This document shows positions 32,301-43,377 of a DNA stretch of 64,000 nucleotides, piece by piece (within the stretch, counting starts at the first letter, position 1; the number at the start of each line of letters is the position of its first letter). Under the pieces are notes generated by a model that was not told where the DNA came from, searched no databases, and saw nothing but the letters and a program-made list of their open reading frames with translations. The translations under genes and the position numbers were made by a program. The DNA comes from Durusdinium trenchii. Taxonomy: Eukaryota; Sar; Dinophyceae; Suessiales; Symbiodiniaceae. The stretch covers positions 889,161-953,160 of the forward strand of contig CAXAMN010021385.1 in NCBI GenBank assembly GCA_963970005.1, read 5' to 3'.

Positions 32301-35300
32301 ATGGTATTTTGGCTTTGCCTACCGCTTTGCATTGCCAATTTTCTGACAGTGTTTGCTGAGTGGATCAATGAAACCGTGAACTCGCCCTTCCAACCTGTTG
32401 GACGGTCTGTGCAAGCTGCTGCTTGGGATTCTGCAAGCCAACAGCTTTGGATCCATGCTGGTAATGAACAGCTAGTCCTGGAAGACCTATGGACCTTTGA
32501 TTTTGAAAGCAGAACTTGGGATCTGAAGCAGCAACGACGACAATACAGACCCTCTGCGCGTTCAGACCATGTGGCTGTTTGGGATCCTGAGAGGCGATCT
32601 TTGTGGATTCATGGTGGGTTTACCGGTACCGTCGGACCCCATAACAAGTTCTTTGGAGATCTCTGGAGGTATTCGGGCAACAGCTGGACTCTGGAAGCCG
32701 ACGAGACCGTGTATGGACCAAGTCCCCGAAGCGATCACGTGGCAGTGTGGGATGCGGCCAGTTCCACGCTTTGGATCCATGGCGGAAAAAACGGACATGG
32801 CATCCTTCTGGGAGATCTCTGGAGATTCGACTCTCCTCCCAACAGACCTTCCTGGTCCTGGAGCCGTGTGGTTGACAATGAGCCGCCTTCGGCGCGAGCT
32901 CATCATGTGGCTGTTTGGGATGACACCAATGCTGCCATTTGGGTTCATGGTGGATATGATGGAGGTCTCTTAGCTGGAAAGAACACAACAATTCAATCAA
33001 AAAACATGTTGGACTCTTGCAGATCCTTCAACCTATATTATATGCCAACAAGATGCATTGACAACTCCAGTGGCAAGTCAAGTAGTTGCAATGTTGAGGG
33101 TAGTAAGCTTCCCGAATCAAGTACTACACCGGTGAAAACTAACACGTTCGCCAAACACATATATGTTTCCTTTTTTGGCATATGTTCGTCTAGTTTCGGA
33201 GCGGACACCGTTGAGACTAACCTAGACCAAATTCAGATATGCCATGGTGGGCCCTACGGGTACTTGGCAGGGTCCATGTTAGCCTCCACCGGGCTATGTT
33301 GACCTCTAAGGCGCGGTCTATGTTAGCCTGCGTTCAGTTTATAGTCAGATTTGCAGTTGGTCCATGTTAGTGTCAAAAACGATCATAGACTGAGAGTGGG
33401 AACGGTCCATGTTAGTGAGGGTCCAGAAATTGCCAAAAAAAGCGCTAATACCGTTTCCCCAGGAAGTCACTGTTTCCGGTGGTCCATGTTAAAGCGCACT
33501 TGAAATTGAGCTCTGGTCTATGTTGTGTTTCCCCGGAGTAATCATAATCGACAGAGGTTCTCTTTGCCTTTCCTCTGGGTTTGATGCGATTCCGGAAGGG
33601 AAGGTCGTTTTCGTGTTTTTTGTTCTAAAACAACTCGCTGTTGGGCCTGGGTGGCCGTTGACCTGCGCGGCCTGAAGACTGCGCTGAGGCTTGAGTGGCT
33701 CTGTCTTGCGCCGAGATTTGTTGAAGTTCGACACTAACACGAATCGCTGGACCTGGATCTCCAACGGTGGTCCATCGGGCCGAGCGTATCATGTCGGTGC
33801 TTGGGACCCCACCAATCTCGCCATTTGGATTCACGGTGGATTCGACGGGTTGGCACGGCGAGATCTCTGGAAGTTCAACACACAGACACGGATATGGGAT
33901 CTAGTTACAGAGCAGCAAGGGCCGTCACGACGCTTCAATCATGCCGCTGCTTGGGATATCAAGAGCATGTCCTTTTGGGTACATGGTGGCTACTCTGATG
34001 GCAATGTTGCACGCGATTTGTGGAGGTTTCATGTTACGACCACATCTACAACCTGGACCACCTCAAGCTCGTCGAGCTCGTCCAGGACGACCTCCACAAG
34101 CAAAACCAGAACAACAATCACGTCAACAAGTTCAACAACAATTAGCACCTCCAGCACAATGACCACTTCAAGCACAACAAAGACCTCAAGCACAACAAGC
34201 ACTTCTACTTCAAGCACTACGCTCAGCAGCACCACAACCAGCAAAACTACTACCCAAAGCACAACATCAAGCACGACCCCTTCGACGACCACTTCCATCA
34301 CGACCACTTCCACCACGACCACCACAACTACTACCCAAAGCACAACATCAAGCACGACCCCTTCGACAACCACTACCTACAGCACCACTACAACATCTCA
34401 CACAATCACCACAACCAGCAAAACCTCCACCACCAAGACCTCTACCACCAGCACTACGTTCACATCGACATCCTCCAGCACAATCAGCAGTACAAGCACG
34501 ATCACCAGGTCCAGCTCCACATCATCAACTGGAACCTTTACAACCTCCACAAGCAGCACTGTGACTGTGACCACTACAGCTTGTCCAGACTTGGCTATTG
34601 CCATTGTTTGCCCGGCAGTTGGGGTGTTGATTGCGACTCTTGCTGCTTTGGTTGCATGGCGGTGCTTGAGGCGAAGGTTCATTGTTATACCGGTGCCACC
34701 ACCATTGCCACCACCACCAGAGTGCATTCCACATCCACCCATGTTGCCTTTTCCCGTTGAAGAAGTCTATGTCCTTCCCCTTTACAGTTGCGTGGAGGCA
34801 CTCACAGAGTCAGCTCCTCAAGCCCGCTGCAAGAGCCTGAAAGGGTCTTCCTGCTTAAGGCTTGCAGGCTTTCCGGACTTGTATCCAAGGAAGCTTTGCT
34901 CAATCGCCCCTGTGAGGCACATAAGCATCGACATCAAACCAGCAGCACCTTCATTCCAGCGTGTCATCCGGCCTCAACTGGGGACGCCAACACCGGGACC
35001 CTACCCAAATGTGTCCAGCAGGCATTGTTGCAAAGAGCCTCTCCGGACCTGCAACAGCCAACCGCCGCTCCGGACACCCCCTTCGGTCGGTCAGGCAAGA
35101 CCAGCTTTCCAGCAACCAGAGCCTTTGCTGGAAATCATTCGACAAGTGCCTATTGTCCGTGGAGCGCGAGGCAGTCTGGAGCATTTGGTAGGCGATTTGC
35201 CATGTTTGAACTTGGACAGAGGCATGAGAAGAGTATGCCAGCCCGTTCTCTACTCATACATAGACATGACACCGCAGTTGGAACATTTGACCGTCGTGAG

Positions 35301-35757
35301 GACTATTGTGGAAGTAGATCAGCCGCATGCCTTTCCAATGCAGGGACCAGCTTTGACTCTGCGACCATGCCTGGCATATGAACCGGCTACACAGAAGCCA
35401 CGGGCTCTGAGACTTCCGCAAAGTGCGCCCAGTCTTTGTGTACCAGCTCGGACTCCTCCATATGTCAGACTACCATGCTTCCTACAGACACTGGATCCAC
35501 CACCGTGTGCTCCACTATGTGGTCCTCCATGTGTGCCACCAATGTGTTTACCTGATCCTCCACCTACTCCACCATCTCCAGGTGATCCAAGTTCACGTCG
35601 AAGGTCCAGGACCCAGGATGCAACGTCCAGGATGAAACGAAGGGACAGAGATCGGACTCCAGGGCCCGGTTTCTATGAGCCACGAGATCAGAACCACTTC
35701 GGGTGGATTCCTGGCTTGGTGCCCGGCTTCCCACATGTCCGTCGCCGCTACGACTGA
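32301..35757 (+). CDS. Kelch-repeat, Thr-rich, single-pass membrane protein
   Basis: Two exons, 32301-32964 and 33689-35757, join in phase across a GT-AG intron to give 910 residues. ATG 32301 is chosen because it opens a signal peptide (MVFWLCLPLCIANFLTVFAE). Then come about five Kelch-type units with the pattern R..H.AVWD...IWIHGG....DLW.F...W. The intron cuts the fourth unit at YDGG/LSGS. A long Thr/Ser-rich stretch (about 34035-34575) resembles a mucin-like stalk. One membrane helix (LAIAIVCPAVGVLIATLAALVAW) is followed by basic residues and a Pro-rich cytoplasmic tail of about 350 residues with repeated PPCVP/PPC motifs. The layout suggests a secreted-side beta-propeller on a stalk, probably for binding a ligand at the cell surface. 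The ligand is unknown. Confidence 0.8.
32965..33688 (+). other. GT-AG intron of the Kelch gene, carrying a short direct repeat
   Basis: The intron is 724 bases and begins GTCTCTTAGC. GGATATGATGGAG|GT on the left and GCTGAG|GC on the right restore the codon GGC across the junction, keeping the Kelch unit intact. Its second half carries seven copies of GGTCYATGTTAG. Confidence 0.8.
33271..33525 (+). repeat. GGTCCATGTTAG direct repeats inside an intron
   Basis: Copies start at 33271, 33291 (variant), 33315, 33359, 33404, 33481 and 33514 (variant). Spacing is irregular at 20-77 bases and the sequences between copies are unrelated. Confidence 0.8.
34030..34580 (+). repeat. ACC/ACA/AGC-rich coding repeat (Thr/Ser stalk)
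   Basis: Imperfect trinucleotide and longer units such as ACTACTACCCAAAGCACAAC recur, with one near-identical block duplicated at about 34238 and 34329. It encodes the Thr/Ser-rich stalk of the Kelch protein. Confidence 0.8.
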
Positions 35758-36592
35758 GTCTAATTAAGAAACATCCATTGCACCTTGCAAGGAGAAGGAG
35801 ACCAAAGCTGTCATCCTTGTGCTATCGTAGTCAGTAGACCAAGGCATTGTTTGAAATGTATCGGTCAGCACAAGCCGCAAGCTTGTTCAAATTGTGATGC
35901 CGATCCTCCAAGAGGATATGAGCACTGTTAACTCAATACTGTCACGGCTGCAGAAGCAAGAACAATCTGTACTGTACATGTCTTGCAGTCTTCATGTCAG
36001 ATGGTGATGTTGCACAAGAATGGTGCAGCGGCTTCTGCAGCCTGTCGTATGTTGGCGTACGTTGTGTAGATAGGGTCCGACAAGTGTATACCTACGCTTT
36101 TCATGGTGAGACAATTGGCTTGCTACTTCCCGTGATGCGGCGCACATGCATTTTTGTGTGCTTTGAATTGTTATCCCCAAAATCAGTTATCATTGCCGTA
36201 CTACCTGATTGCTTCAAGGAACGACCACAGTCACAAACCCCGGGGTCGCTGTTTAGCAGCTTCGGCAGCTTCAGCAAAAGTACCAGTCGAAGCAGTGGAC
36301 TTTCCCGTAGAATTTAAGCACAGCAGTGCGTCTGGAGTTTCTTACTGGGCGTTTTTGCATGGTTCAAGTGCAGAGCTTGAGCAGCATCGATGGCCTTGCA
36401 AGAGATTTGGGTGCGTACGTGGTCTTTCCCGAATGCTAGGAAGTTGCACATGCCGCGCCTAACCCAGGCAGAGCAGAGCAGCAGGTTGGAGCAACAAACA
36501 CTGGCGACGACATGGCCGAACACCCCAAGATCCGAATGTTCTTCCACAACTACTGGTAACAGGCAGGGACTCATTTCCATCATCGAGCAGCC
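35758..36592. other. intergenic
   Basis: Nothing recognisable. It lies between the stop of the Kelch gene and the Mpv17-like gene on the same strand and may hold the 3' and 5' untranslated regions. Confidence 0.4.
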
Positions 36593-38394
36593 ATGGTTGT
36601 AAGACGAGGCGGCCTATTCTTGTCTCAGATTGGGAGGACGGAGACTTGGTACTTCAAGCAAATCCGAAACGCGTACAATCCCAAACGAAGCTCAGCAGTG
36701 AGGAGACGACCCTTCCTTTTTGGCGTGGCTGTATCAGCTGTGAAAACCTGCGCCTCGGACTTTTTTGCCCAGAAAGTGGTGGAGCAGCGTGAGCAGGCCC
36801 AACCCGTTTTGTTCTCCTTCCACGAGGGGAAGCGTTCTTGTTTCATTTGTGTCCGTGAAAATGATATGTGGCCCAGTGCTAGGCCGTTAGGCTGTTACAA
36901 TGGCGCTTCACGTGTTGCTTCCGAACAGAAGAGCTGCTTGTACCTTTGCGTGGGACGACCCCAAAGCCAAATCGGACGACAAAGGTGCTTGCAGGTGCCT
37001 TCCCAGGTGCCTGCCCTTGCCAGGTCGATCTGCGCCGCAACTTTATTTTCTTCATGTGGGGCTTGCTTTACCTTGGAGGCGTGCAATATTTTGTGCACCT
37101 TGGCAATTGATGGCTGCATGCATCCAGTCACCCTGTTTGATGCGGAAATAGTTTTAGCATGCTTGATGCGTTTCTGTTTAGCTTGAACCGGAGTCTACCC
37201 CTTTTCCGACGTTTGCCTTCAAAGAAGCAGCTCCCTCCACTGTCTTGCCACATTCTTTCAGTTTAGGGTGCTATGGCAGTGTAACGGTAAAAACATATCG
37301 TCACTTTCTTCTCGTGCCAAGCTATGTGCACCTCTTCGCCCGGCGCTGGTTCCCGGACGCCATGAGCTTCGCGGCCAAGAGCTGGCGAGAGAAGTTGGCC
37401 GATCGCCAGGGACAGCGTACGGTGCTGAAGCAGGTGCCGATCGGCGCGGAGAAGAGGGACCAAGGGGCCATGTCTTGAAAGGTCAGTCTTCATAGTTTTT
37501 CAAGGATTGGGACTTGGGTTTTACGTATGCAACATCTCGGGACTAGTTTTGCTCCACAAACCGCCCCTGGGCCTTTCTAGTCCTGTTTTATCCCACAAAC
37601 ACGTAGTGAGGTGGTGATATGAGAAGTTTGTTTCTTTTGTTGTTAATCTGCAACTCTTCCTGGTGTTGTGCATCGGCTCACTCTTTTGCTCCTTAATGTG
37701 GGAATAGCTCAAGACATCTCAAGACAAAGCATAGACAAATCTTTTGGTTCTGACAACCTTTGCCTGTAGCACACCACAAAACCTACTCGAAGAAGAAGTA
37801 AGTGAAGTTGTTAGCCGTTAGCAAAGAAAGAAACGCCTTGGCTTCAAATAATGGACACTCCAAAATATTCAAACAGTCACTTTGCACTAGGCAAACACTT
37901 CAGAGCTTCACATGTCTTCTGACTTCGGATTGACCTTGTTTTGAAGGTGTTCTTGGATCAGTTCGTGCAGGGATCTCAGACCGTTGGACGTTGAGTTGCG
38001 TAGAATTGTGCCTCCACCTGCTTCCGAGGCATCATCCCTTCATACTCTTCCCGGCCTTCTACCAGGTGAAGGAGTTCATCGAGGGCGGCACAGCTTCTGA
38101 AGGCAGTGCAGTGTGGTGAATGCCACACAACAAACAACTAGAACATACTAGAACTATCTAGTACTAGAATGTACTAGAATTCCTGTGGTTAGAGTGCTAT
38201 CAGAGAGACTCTGAGTTCTTCCAGGTTGGCGAAAGTTTCGTCAGAATCAAGTGGAAGATCTCAAGCTCACCTGGTGGCTCAGTGGAGCGGGAGTGTTTAC
38301 GGATGTCTACGGTGAGTAGGAGGCTGAAGCCAAAGATCATTGCTGCAAGGTCTGTATGGATCCCTGTCTTTATGCTGAACTTTTCCTTTAGCAG
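36593..38394 (+). CDS. Mpv17/PMP22-family membrane protein, multi-exon
   Basis: Exons found are 36593-36796 (ending KVVEQREQ), 37024-37094 (VDLRRNFIFFMWGLLYLGG), 37322-37433 (VHLFARRWFPDA...VLKQ), 37947-37969 (VFLDQFVQ), 38029-38102 (HHPFILFPAFYQVKEFIEGG) and 38350-38394 (SVWIPVFMLNFSFS). This is the Mpv17 order: a first helix ending with a Q..E motif, a [VI]D.RR helix with G....G, a DQ...P segment, and W.P....NF. The family sits in the inner mitochondrial or peroxisomal membrane and is linked to channel activity and organelle DNA maintenance. At least one exon between 38102 and 38350 and the last exon are missing, because phases there do not join. Introns at 36797, 37095 and 38103 begin with GC. 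The intron at 37970 begins with GG or is ambiguous by one base. ATG 36593 is tentative. Confidence 0.7.
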
Positions 38395-38547
38395 GTCTCT
38401 CAGACTCAGAATCTCAAACTTGCCGTCACGGTCAGAGACCAGAGAGATGTCAAGGTCCAATTTGGATGCGAGTGCCTGTTGTGGCCATCGTTTCCTTCGG
38501 TGGTCCCAGCACAGTTTTTGTTGCAATGCTTGTTCGTTGAAAGAAAG

Positions 38548-38606
38548 AGAGAGAGAGAGAGGGATAGACAGACCGACGGACGGACGGACAGACAGACAGA
38601 CAGAGA
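38548..38606 (+). repeat. GA and GACA/GACG microsatellite
   Basis: A GAGAGA run passes into CGGACGGACGGACAGACAGACAG. It lies in the 3' region of the Mpv17-like gene. Confidence 0.9.
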
Positions 38607-38649
38607 GGGAGAGATGGAGCGGGGATGCTAGAAAGTTCAAGGTCGACGT

Positions 38650-38768
38650 CTGATTCGGCAACCAAGAGGTATGATTCAGGAACCATGATTCGGTAACAAA
38701 GTAACAAAAACCGCTGATTCGGTAACCAAGACCGCTGATTCGGCAACTGGCTGATTCGGTAACCAAAC
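38650..38768 (+). repeat. GATTCGGTAACCAA tandem repeats
   Basis: About five degenerate copies of TGATTCGGTAACCAA, some with GCAAC or a missing AC, occur at 10-25-base spacing. Related TTTCTGAATCG pieces recur to about 39010 in the opposite sense. Confidence 0.65.
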
Positions 38769-39944
38769 AACCTTTCGTTCACTATAGGAAGAAGCCTGGG
38801 GTTCAGTAACGCAAGCTAATTCGAGAGCCCAAACCGTTGGCTCCGTAACCTAAAGCAATGTCTTGTACCTCAGTTGTTTGGTCACTCAAACAACCTGATC
38901 ATAGAGTTCCAAACCCTTTGCAGCCACGTCGAACGGTATTATCCTGGCCATGGTTCCCACCCATGGCCCCCTGTTGGTTTCTGAATCGTAGTTTCCTGAT
39001 CGCTTGGTTTCTGAACCGGTCAATGTCCAAGCTAGAATGCGTAGGCATGTCCTGCGCTGACAGACTAGGAGCCAGAAATGGTCGATTCCCACAAGGAACA
39101 GCGGCTGAGTGACAATTTGGTGGAAAGAGGAACATAAGCATGAGCACCAAAAAAAAGGAAGGAAAGCGGCAGGCACACCGTCACTCAAGGCACCGTTTGT
39201 CCTTTTCTGATGACGTTGTTGAATTCGCCGCAACTGGTGTCCCGAACCGAAGAACCGAAGAACAGGCTTTGACCTGTCTGCCGATGTCTGCCGCAGTCTG
39301 CCAGGTTTTACTACAGCACTTTCTTGCCTTAGAGGTGGGTATTTGGACAGCTGAAGTCCACAAGCACTGCTTTCGATGTGTTCTAGTAAAGCTTTGTGGG
39401 TATATGAACTCATGGACGTTCGTTAGCCTCTTTGCAAGAGTTACAACAAGGCCATGGACTTGTTCGACATAATGTGGCCATATAGTAGGCCCTTTGTGCT
39501 ACTTCAGATGCATGTGCACTTCCCACTAGCTGTGACTCGAACCCTTAATTGAAGATTCCTTGCACATTCAACCCTTTGAAGCCTTGCTTGCTGTTGTCCC
39601 TTCTTGCCAAGACCACCTATGAATGTTTTCACTAGGTGACTAAATCTAATCTAGTTTATCTTCAGGGATTGTATCAAGAGCGACGTACGCACCTGCATTT
39701 GTTCTATATAATAGGCTGACCTGACGACCCTGCGTTGTGTTACATGGATGAAGAGCTAGGGAACAACCCTAGACCACAGTTAGTTGCCGTAGTTGCCTTG
39801 GTCATGGTCATTGTTTGCTGAACTACGATAAACTGATGCAAAGTCTTCATACCATAGTGGCTTGCAGGTGCGCCAGAGACTGTTGAATAGCTTTGCCAGG
39901 CTCGGACAGCCTTTGAAACCGTTGCAAGCGGGGTGCAGACTTAC
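38769..39944. other. no assignable gene
   Basis: A 110-codon plus frame at 39140-39472 begins STKKKEGKRQAHRHSRHRLSFSDDV but has no recognised domain. Later exons of the minus-strand gene that ends at 39945 may lie here; candidates such as a helix reading LSEPGKAIQQSLAHLQATM (about 39865-39915, minus) did not join in phase. Confidence 0.3.
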
Positions 39945-40419
39945 CTGATCCTTCACACCCATGCACAGATGTTCAACAGTTTGTGTTAACACGAAAACGT
40001 TGACAAAAAATGCCACACTCGACGCGTTGATTTCACTGCAAGGTGGGAACTGGCCAACTGAACAGCCAAAGAAGCTGAAGTCGAACGGGTTGGAATTCAT
40101 TGGTGTCCTCGAATTGGTACGAAAGGAGGCGTCTTGGCAGCGAGCCTAGTGCCTCACAAAGGTGGCGAATGCCTCGAACTCTTTATTTTTGGAGTCTCGA
40201 ATGCCTAGTGCTGAGTGTTTCGGTCTCCACACTCTAGCGAGAAGCGAAGAAAGACTCCTGGGGCATTGAAAAGGACATTTTCTGTGCCTGTAGCATTTGC
40301 AACCTGTGTTGCTCACCAAGCAGCAATTAGCAGCATGTGGTCTACAGTTGAGCCTCGCATGTGGATGTCGATTTCGGCATCTTTTGTTCTCAAGCCAAGC
40401 ATCTCAGACAAGGTCAAAG
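39945..40419 (-). CDS. two joined exons of an unknown gene
   Basis: Exon A is 40317-40419 and exon B is 39945-40035, read on the minus strand. Exon A follows a CACCAG acceptor and ends at a GTGAGC donor. Exon B follows CTTGCAG and ends at a strong GTAAGT donor. The TG left by exon A and the T opening exon B complete a Cys codon, so the phase agrees. The peptide reads LSEMLGLRTKDAEIDIHMRG, then a hydrophobic stretch, then NASSVAFFVNVFVLTQTVEH. I do not recognise the family. Upstream and downstream exons were not found; the open minus frames at 40620-40940 could belong. Confidence 0.5.
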
Positions 40420-42470
40420 CTGGTGGAGATTTCAGAATAGAAGATGAGCCATTATTGTGTTGCTTTCATTATATTGTATTATATTATAACTCAAAAATCG
40501 GCATATGTTCAGAAAGAAACAACTTCCGACAGCGGCAGTATCTTTTTGCATGGGCACGGTGTACCATGCCGATAGCAATGCCGGACAGCAAGATGTTCAC
40601 AGCCTCTTGCACGACAATTTTACCGTGTCAGGTTTCCCGTGTCCGTAAGGATTTGATGTGCTCGCATGCTCGGAAGCTGACTGAAGGGCAAAAACGTCCA
40701 GTCTTCAAGACAAGTGGCATGGATTCCATTTGTTGAAACGACATGAAACAATTTGATCGAGTGCGGGAAGCATCCTTGCAAAGCTGAAGCCAGTGTCTCA
40801 CCCAGTTTCCGACGGCTGACATCACCTGTGACCGCGTCATTTGGGGTGGCTGAAAAAAGCAGGGCCGAACAATTAAATATCACCCAACACCGATAGTAGC
40901 AATTACTTCTTGTCCTCCACCTGAGCGATGCTTGGCCCAAGAATTCTTGAACCAGATTTTCAGGACAAAGCTGCGTGCTGCGACATCAGTTACCTTCGTG
41001 TACTGTACAATACCCATAGATTGAAGTCATTGAACAAGGAACTCGTGTTGTTGGTGCCAAGTTTGAAGAGCATGAGGCCTTGGCAAACTCTGGGGTGGGG
41101 GTGCATGTGTCTTGGTTGAGAGCCATCACTGGGACCTTTCTGCTTCTGTATGACACAATCCTCACTGACTGAGGTGACATCACCACATGTCGACGGTCCT
41201 TTAGTTGTTTGCTCCCCCTTCAAAGAGGGCTTGGAAGATCTGGGAAGCCTTCAAAGGCTTCAAGCGCTTGGAATAGTCTTGACAGCAACAAACTATTTCA
41301 TTGTCCTCATCTAAAGAACTCTTCAAATGTCTATCTTGATGCATTGGTCGATATTGGTCGGCTAGCTTTTGGTGTGTTGAGACAAATCATAAGAAATCTA
41401 TCTCAGCTCTCCAAGTATGCCACGACAAACACAAAAACATGGATACTTCACAGCATAATATTTAACAAAGGAAGGGACCCCCAATTACGTATGACGAAAA
41501 GAAGTCTTGCAGCGCAGCAGCATGACGACGTATCGCAAACAGCATGCAAACCAACAGCCATCGTTCCCTCTGAACAATATGTATTGTTCAATGCCGGAAA
41601 GCGAAAACCGAACACCGAAACAGTCGAACAAGGCCGCTCGCCTTCATGTCCGACGGGTCCGACGGGTCCGACAGAACTGTGACTCCAAATGAGATCGTCA
41701 GCTGCAGCGCGGACCTTTTCCATGTGAAGTGGTTCAGCGGTTTTCATGATGTTCTTTGGAACTCCCGCTGTCCATGCAACCAGGGCTCGAGACTTTTCAA
41801 CCTGGTTCCCGCTTTGTGGAGCCATGGTCCTTCCGAGCCTCGTCTTGTTTGTCGGCCACGCCTCCGGTTGTCAGCTTGATTTGAATATATTTGATGCAAA
41901 CGTGTGCATGTTGAATCTGCATCCTTATTTGGGGATCATGTTGAGAACTCGTTTTTTGTGTTTTCACACATCCATTGGCCAAGGATTCGCTTTCATTTTC
42001 TCGGCGGCCAGCCCATGGAATCCATGGCGCTTTTCGCCGCGATTTGCCTCTTGGCAGCCATTTGGTATGTGGCATTTGATGACCTGGTTTTTCAAGTAGT
42101 AACAAAGGCATCGCTACTAGGAGCAAGGACGCTACTAGTAGCTCCTGGCCTTACTACTAGGAACAAGAAGCTACTAGGGAGCAAAGGGCATCGCTACTAG
42201 TAACAAAGGGCATTGCTACGAGCTGTTTTGGAGCAGTTCAAAGGCAAATGGCAACTTGGTAAAATCGATTAATTTCTGCACTGGCGCCTCGTTTTTTTGG
42301 GGCCAAACAATGACAGGGAGGTAGTTACTTTTATTGTTTCGGGTCAGATATTTCGACATCATGCAAGGTGAAATGATGCCTAGTGCAATGGCAGTGACAT
42401 GGTGAAATGATCCCCCAGAACGTCTTCAAAAACGTTCAGAGCATGTGCTTGATTGTCAGGCCATGATTTG
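40420..42470. other. no assignable gene; one repeat array
   Basis: Overlapping open frames on both strands between 40620 and 42126 have no convincing domains. One TACTAGTAACAAG-family array lies at 42095-42219. Confidence 0.3.
42095..42219 (+). repeat. TACTAGTAACAAG-family array 3
   Basis: Units include AAGTAGTAACAAAGGCATCGC, CTACTAGGAGCAAGGACG and ACTACTAGGAACAAGAAGC. It shares the order of arrays 5 and 8, namely CATCGCTACTAGGAGCAAGG then GCTACTAG. Confidence 0.75.
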
Positions 42471-43377
42471 ATGATCGTCTCCATCGGCTTGCAGTTGGTG
42501 CTGATTGCACTACTGCTCCTATACTATGCTTGGTCGGCATTCCGACTGTGGCGCAAGGGAGCTTCTTGGCAGATCGGCTCGTCGACCAACAACTCAGGAT
42601 GGAAGTCCCGTCCATTCTTGCAAAAGACAGGCCAATTCTTGCAATTGAGCTTGAGTAGCCACTATTGGCGTCCATCTTTTATTGAATTGTATAAAGCCTT
42701 TGATTCTAAGGTTGAATTTTCGGTCTCTTGGCGGCTATTGGAAGGGTCACTTCAACTCGGCTTGATCATTTTCTCTATGAAAGAAACTGAAATGCGGGTG
42801 TGATGCCTGTCTTTTGAAGCAAAGCCTCAGAGCGGACTAAATGTTCTTGCAGTTCTTCTCTACTCTAGTGTTCCTCTTAATGTTTGGTTTGGCGATATGG
42901 TGCTTCCGAACAGCAAGATCCCGTGCTTCGCAACGCTTGGCTTTGACAGGCGACCTTGGTGCCTACCTTGGAGCAGAAAGTGGCCTTGCCTCCACCTGGG
43001 CCTGTGCTGATGTGGGCTTCTGGGTTTGGAACTGGATTCCGCTTCCTGTGCGCTTTTAGTTTGACTGCCAATGATGGACCAAGACAAATCTTCACAATGA
43101 AAGGGCGAAGAAAATGTGTTCTCCAAACAGCTCCAGTGCTGCGTGCTTCTCCCAACATGCTTCTCCCGGCGCGCGGAATTTTTTCCGGCGACGGCCCACC
43201 GTTCAACTCTGGGGAGTCACCTGCGAAAGACGAAAAACAACCGAGGCAGTCCAGTGGGATTTAGACATTCGAGCTATGGTCGATGACCTGAAGAGCCTTG
43301 ACTTGTTCGCAGGGTTCCACAGCTCTGCCAAACACGCTGTGTTCATCGAAGAGCGCCCAGAGAATGTTGTTGGCTGA
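42471..43377 (+). CDS. possible membrane protein, exon pieces
   Basis: Three pieces look coding. 42471-42570 encodes a hydrophobic helix followed by basic residues (LVLIALLLLYYAWSAFRLWRK). 42852-42950 follows a TTCTTGCAG acceptor and encodes FSTLVFLLMFGLAIWCFRTA plus a basic end. About 43190-43377 encodes WDLDIRAMVDDLKSLDLFAG and ends in a stop. The two helix-plus-basic pieces resemble each other in layout. Phases between pieces were not reconciled and no family is recognised, so this may be more than one gene. Confidence 0.3.

Noticed and set aside
34029-34742. Val-rich minus-strand ORFs (about 114 codons each)
   Set aside because: They are antisense to the Thr/Ser repeat of the Kelch gene; codon complement makes Val-rich shadows.
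38200-38766. 188-codon minus-strand ORF with VRPSVGLSIPLSLSLSF
   Set aside because: It is a translation of the GA/GACA microsatellite and GATTCGG repeats, and overlaps the Mpv17-like exon on the other strand.
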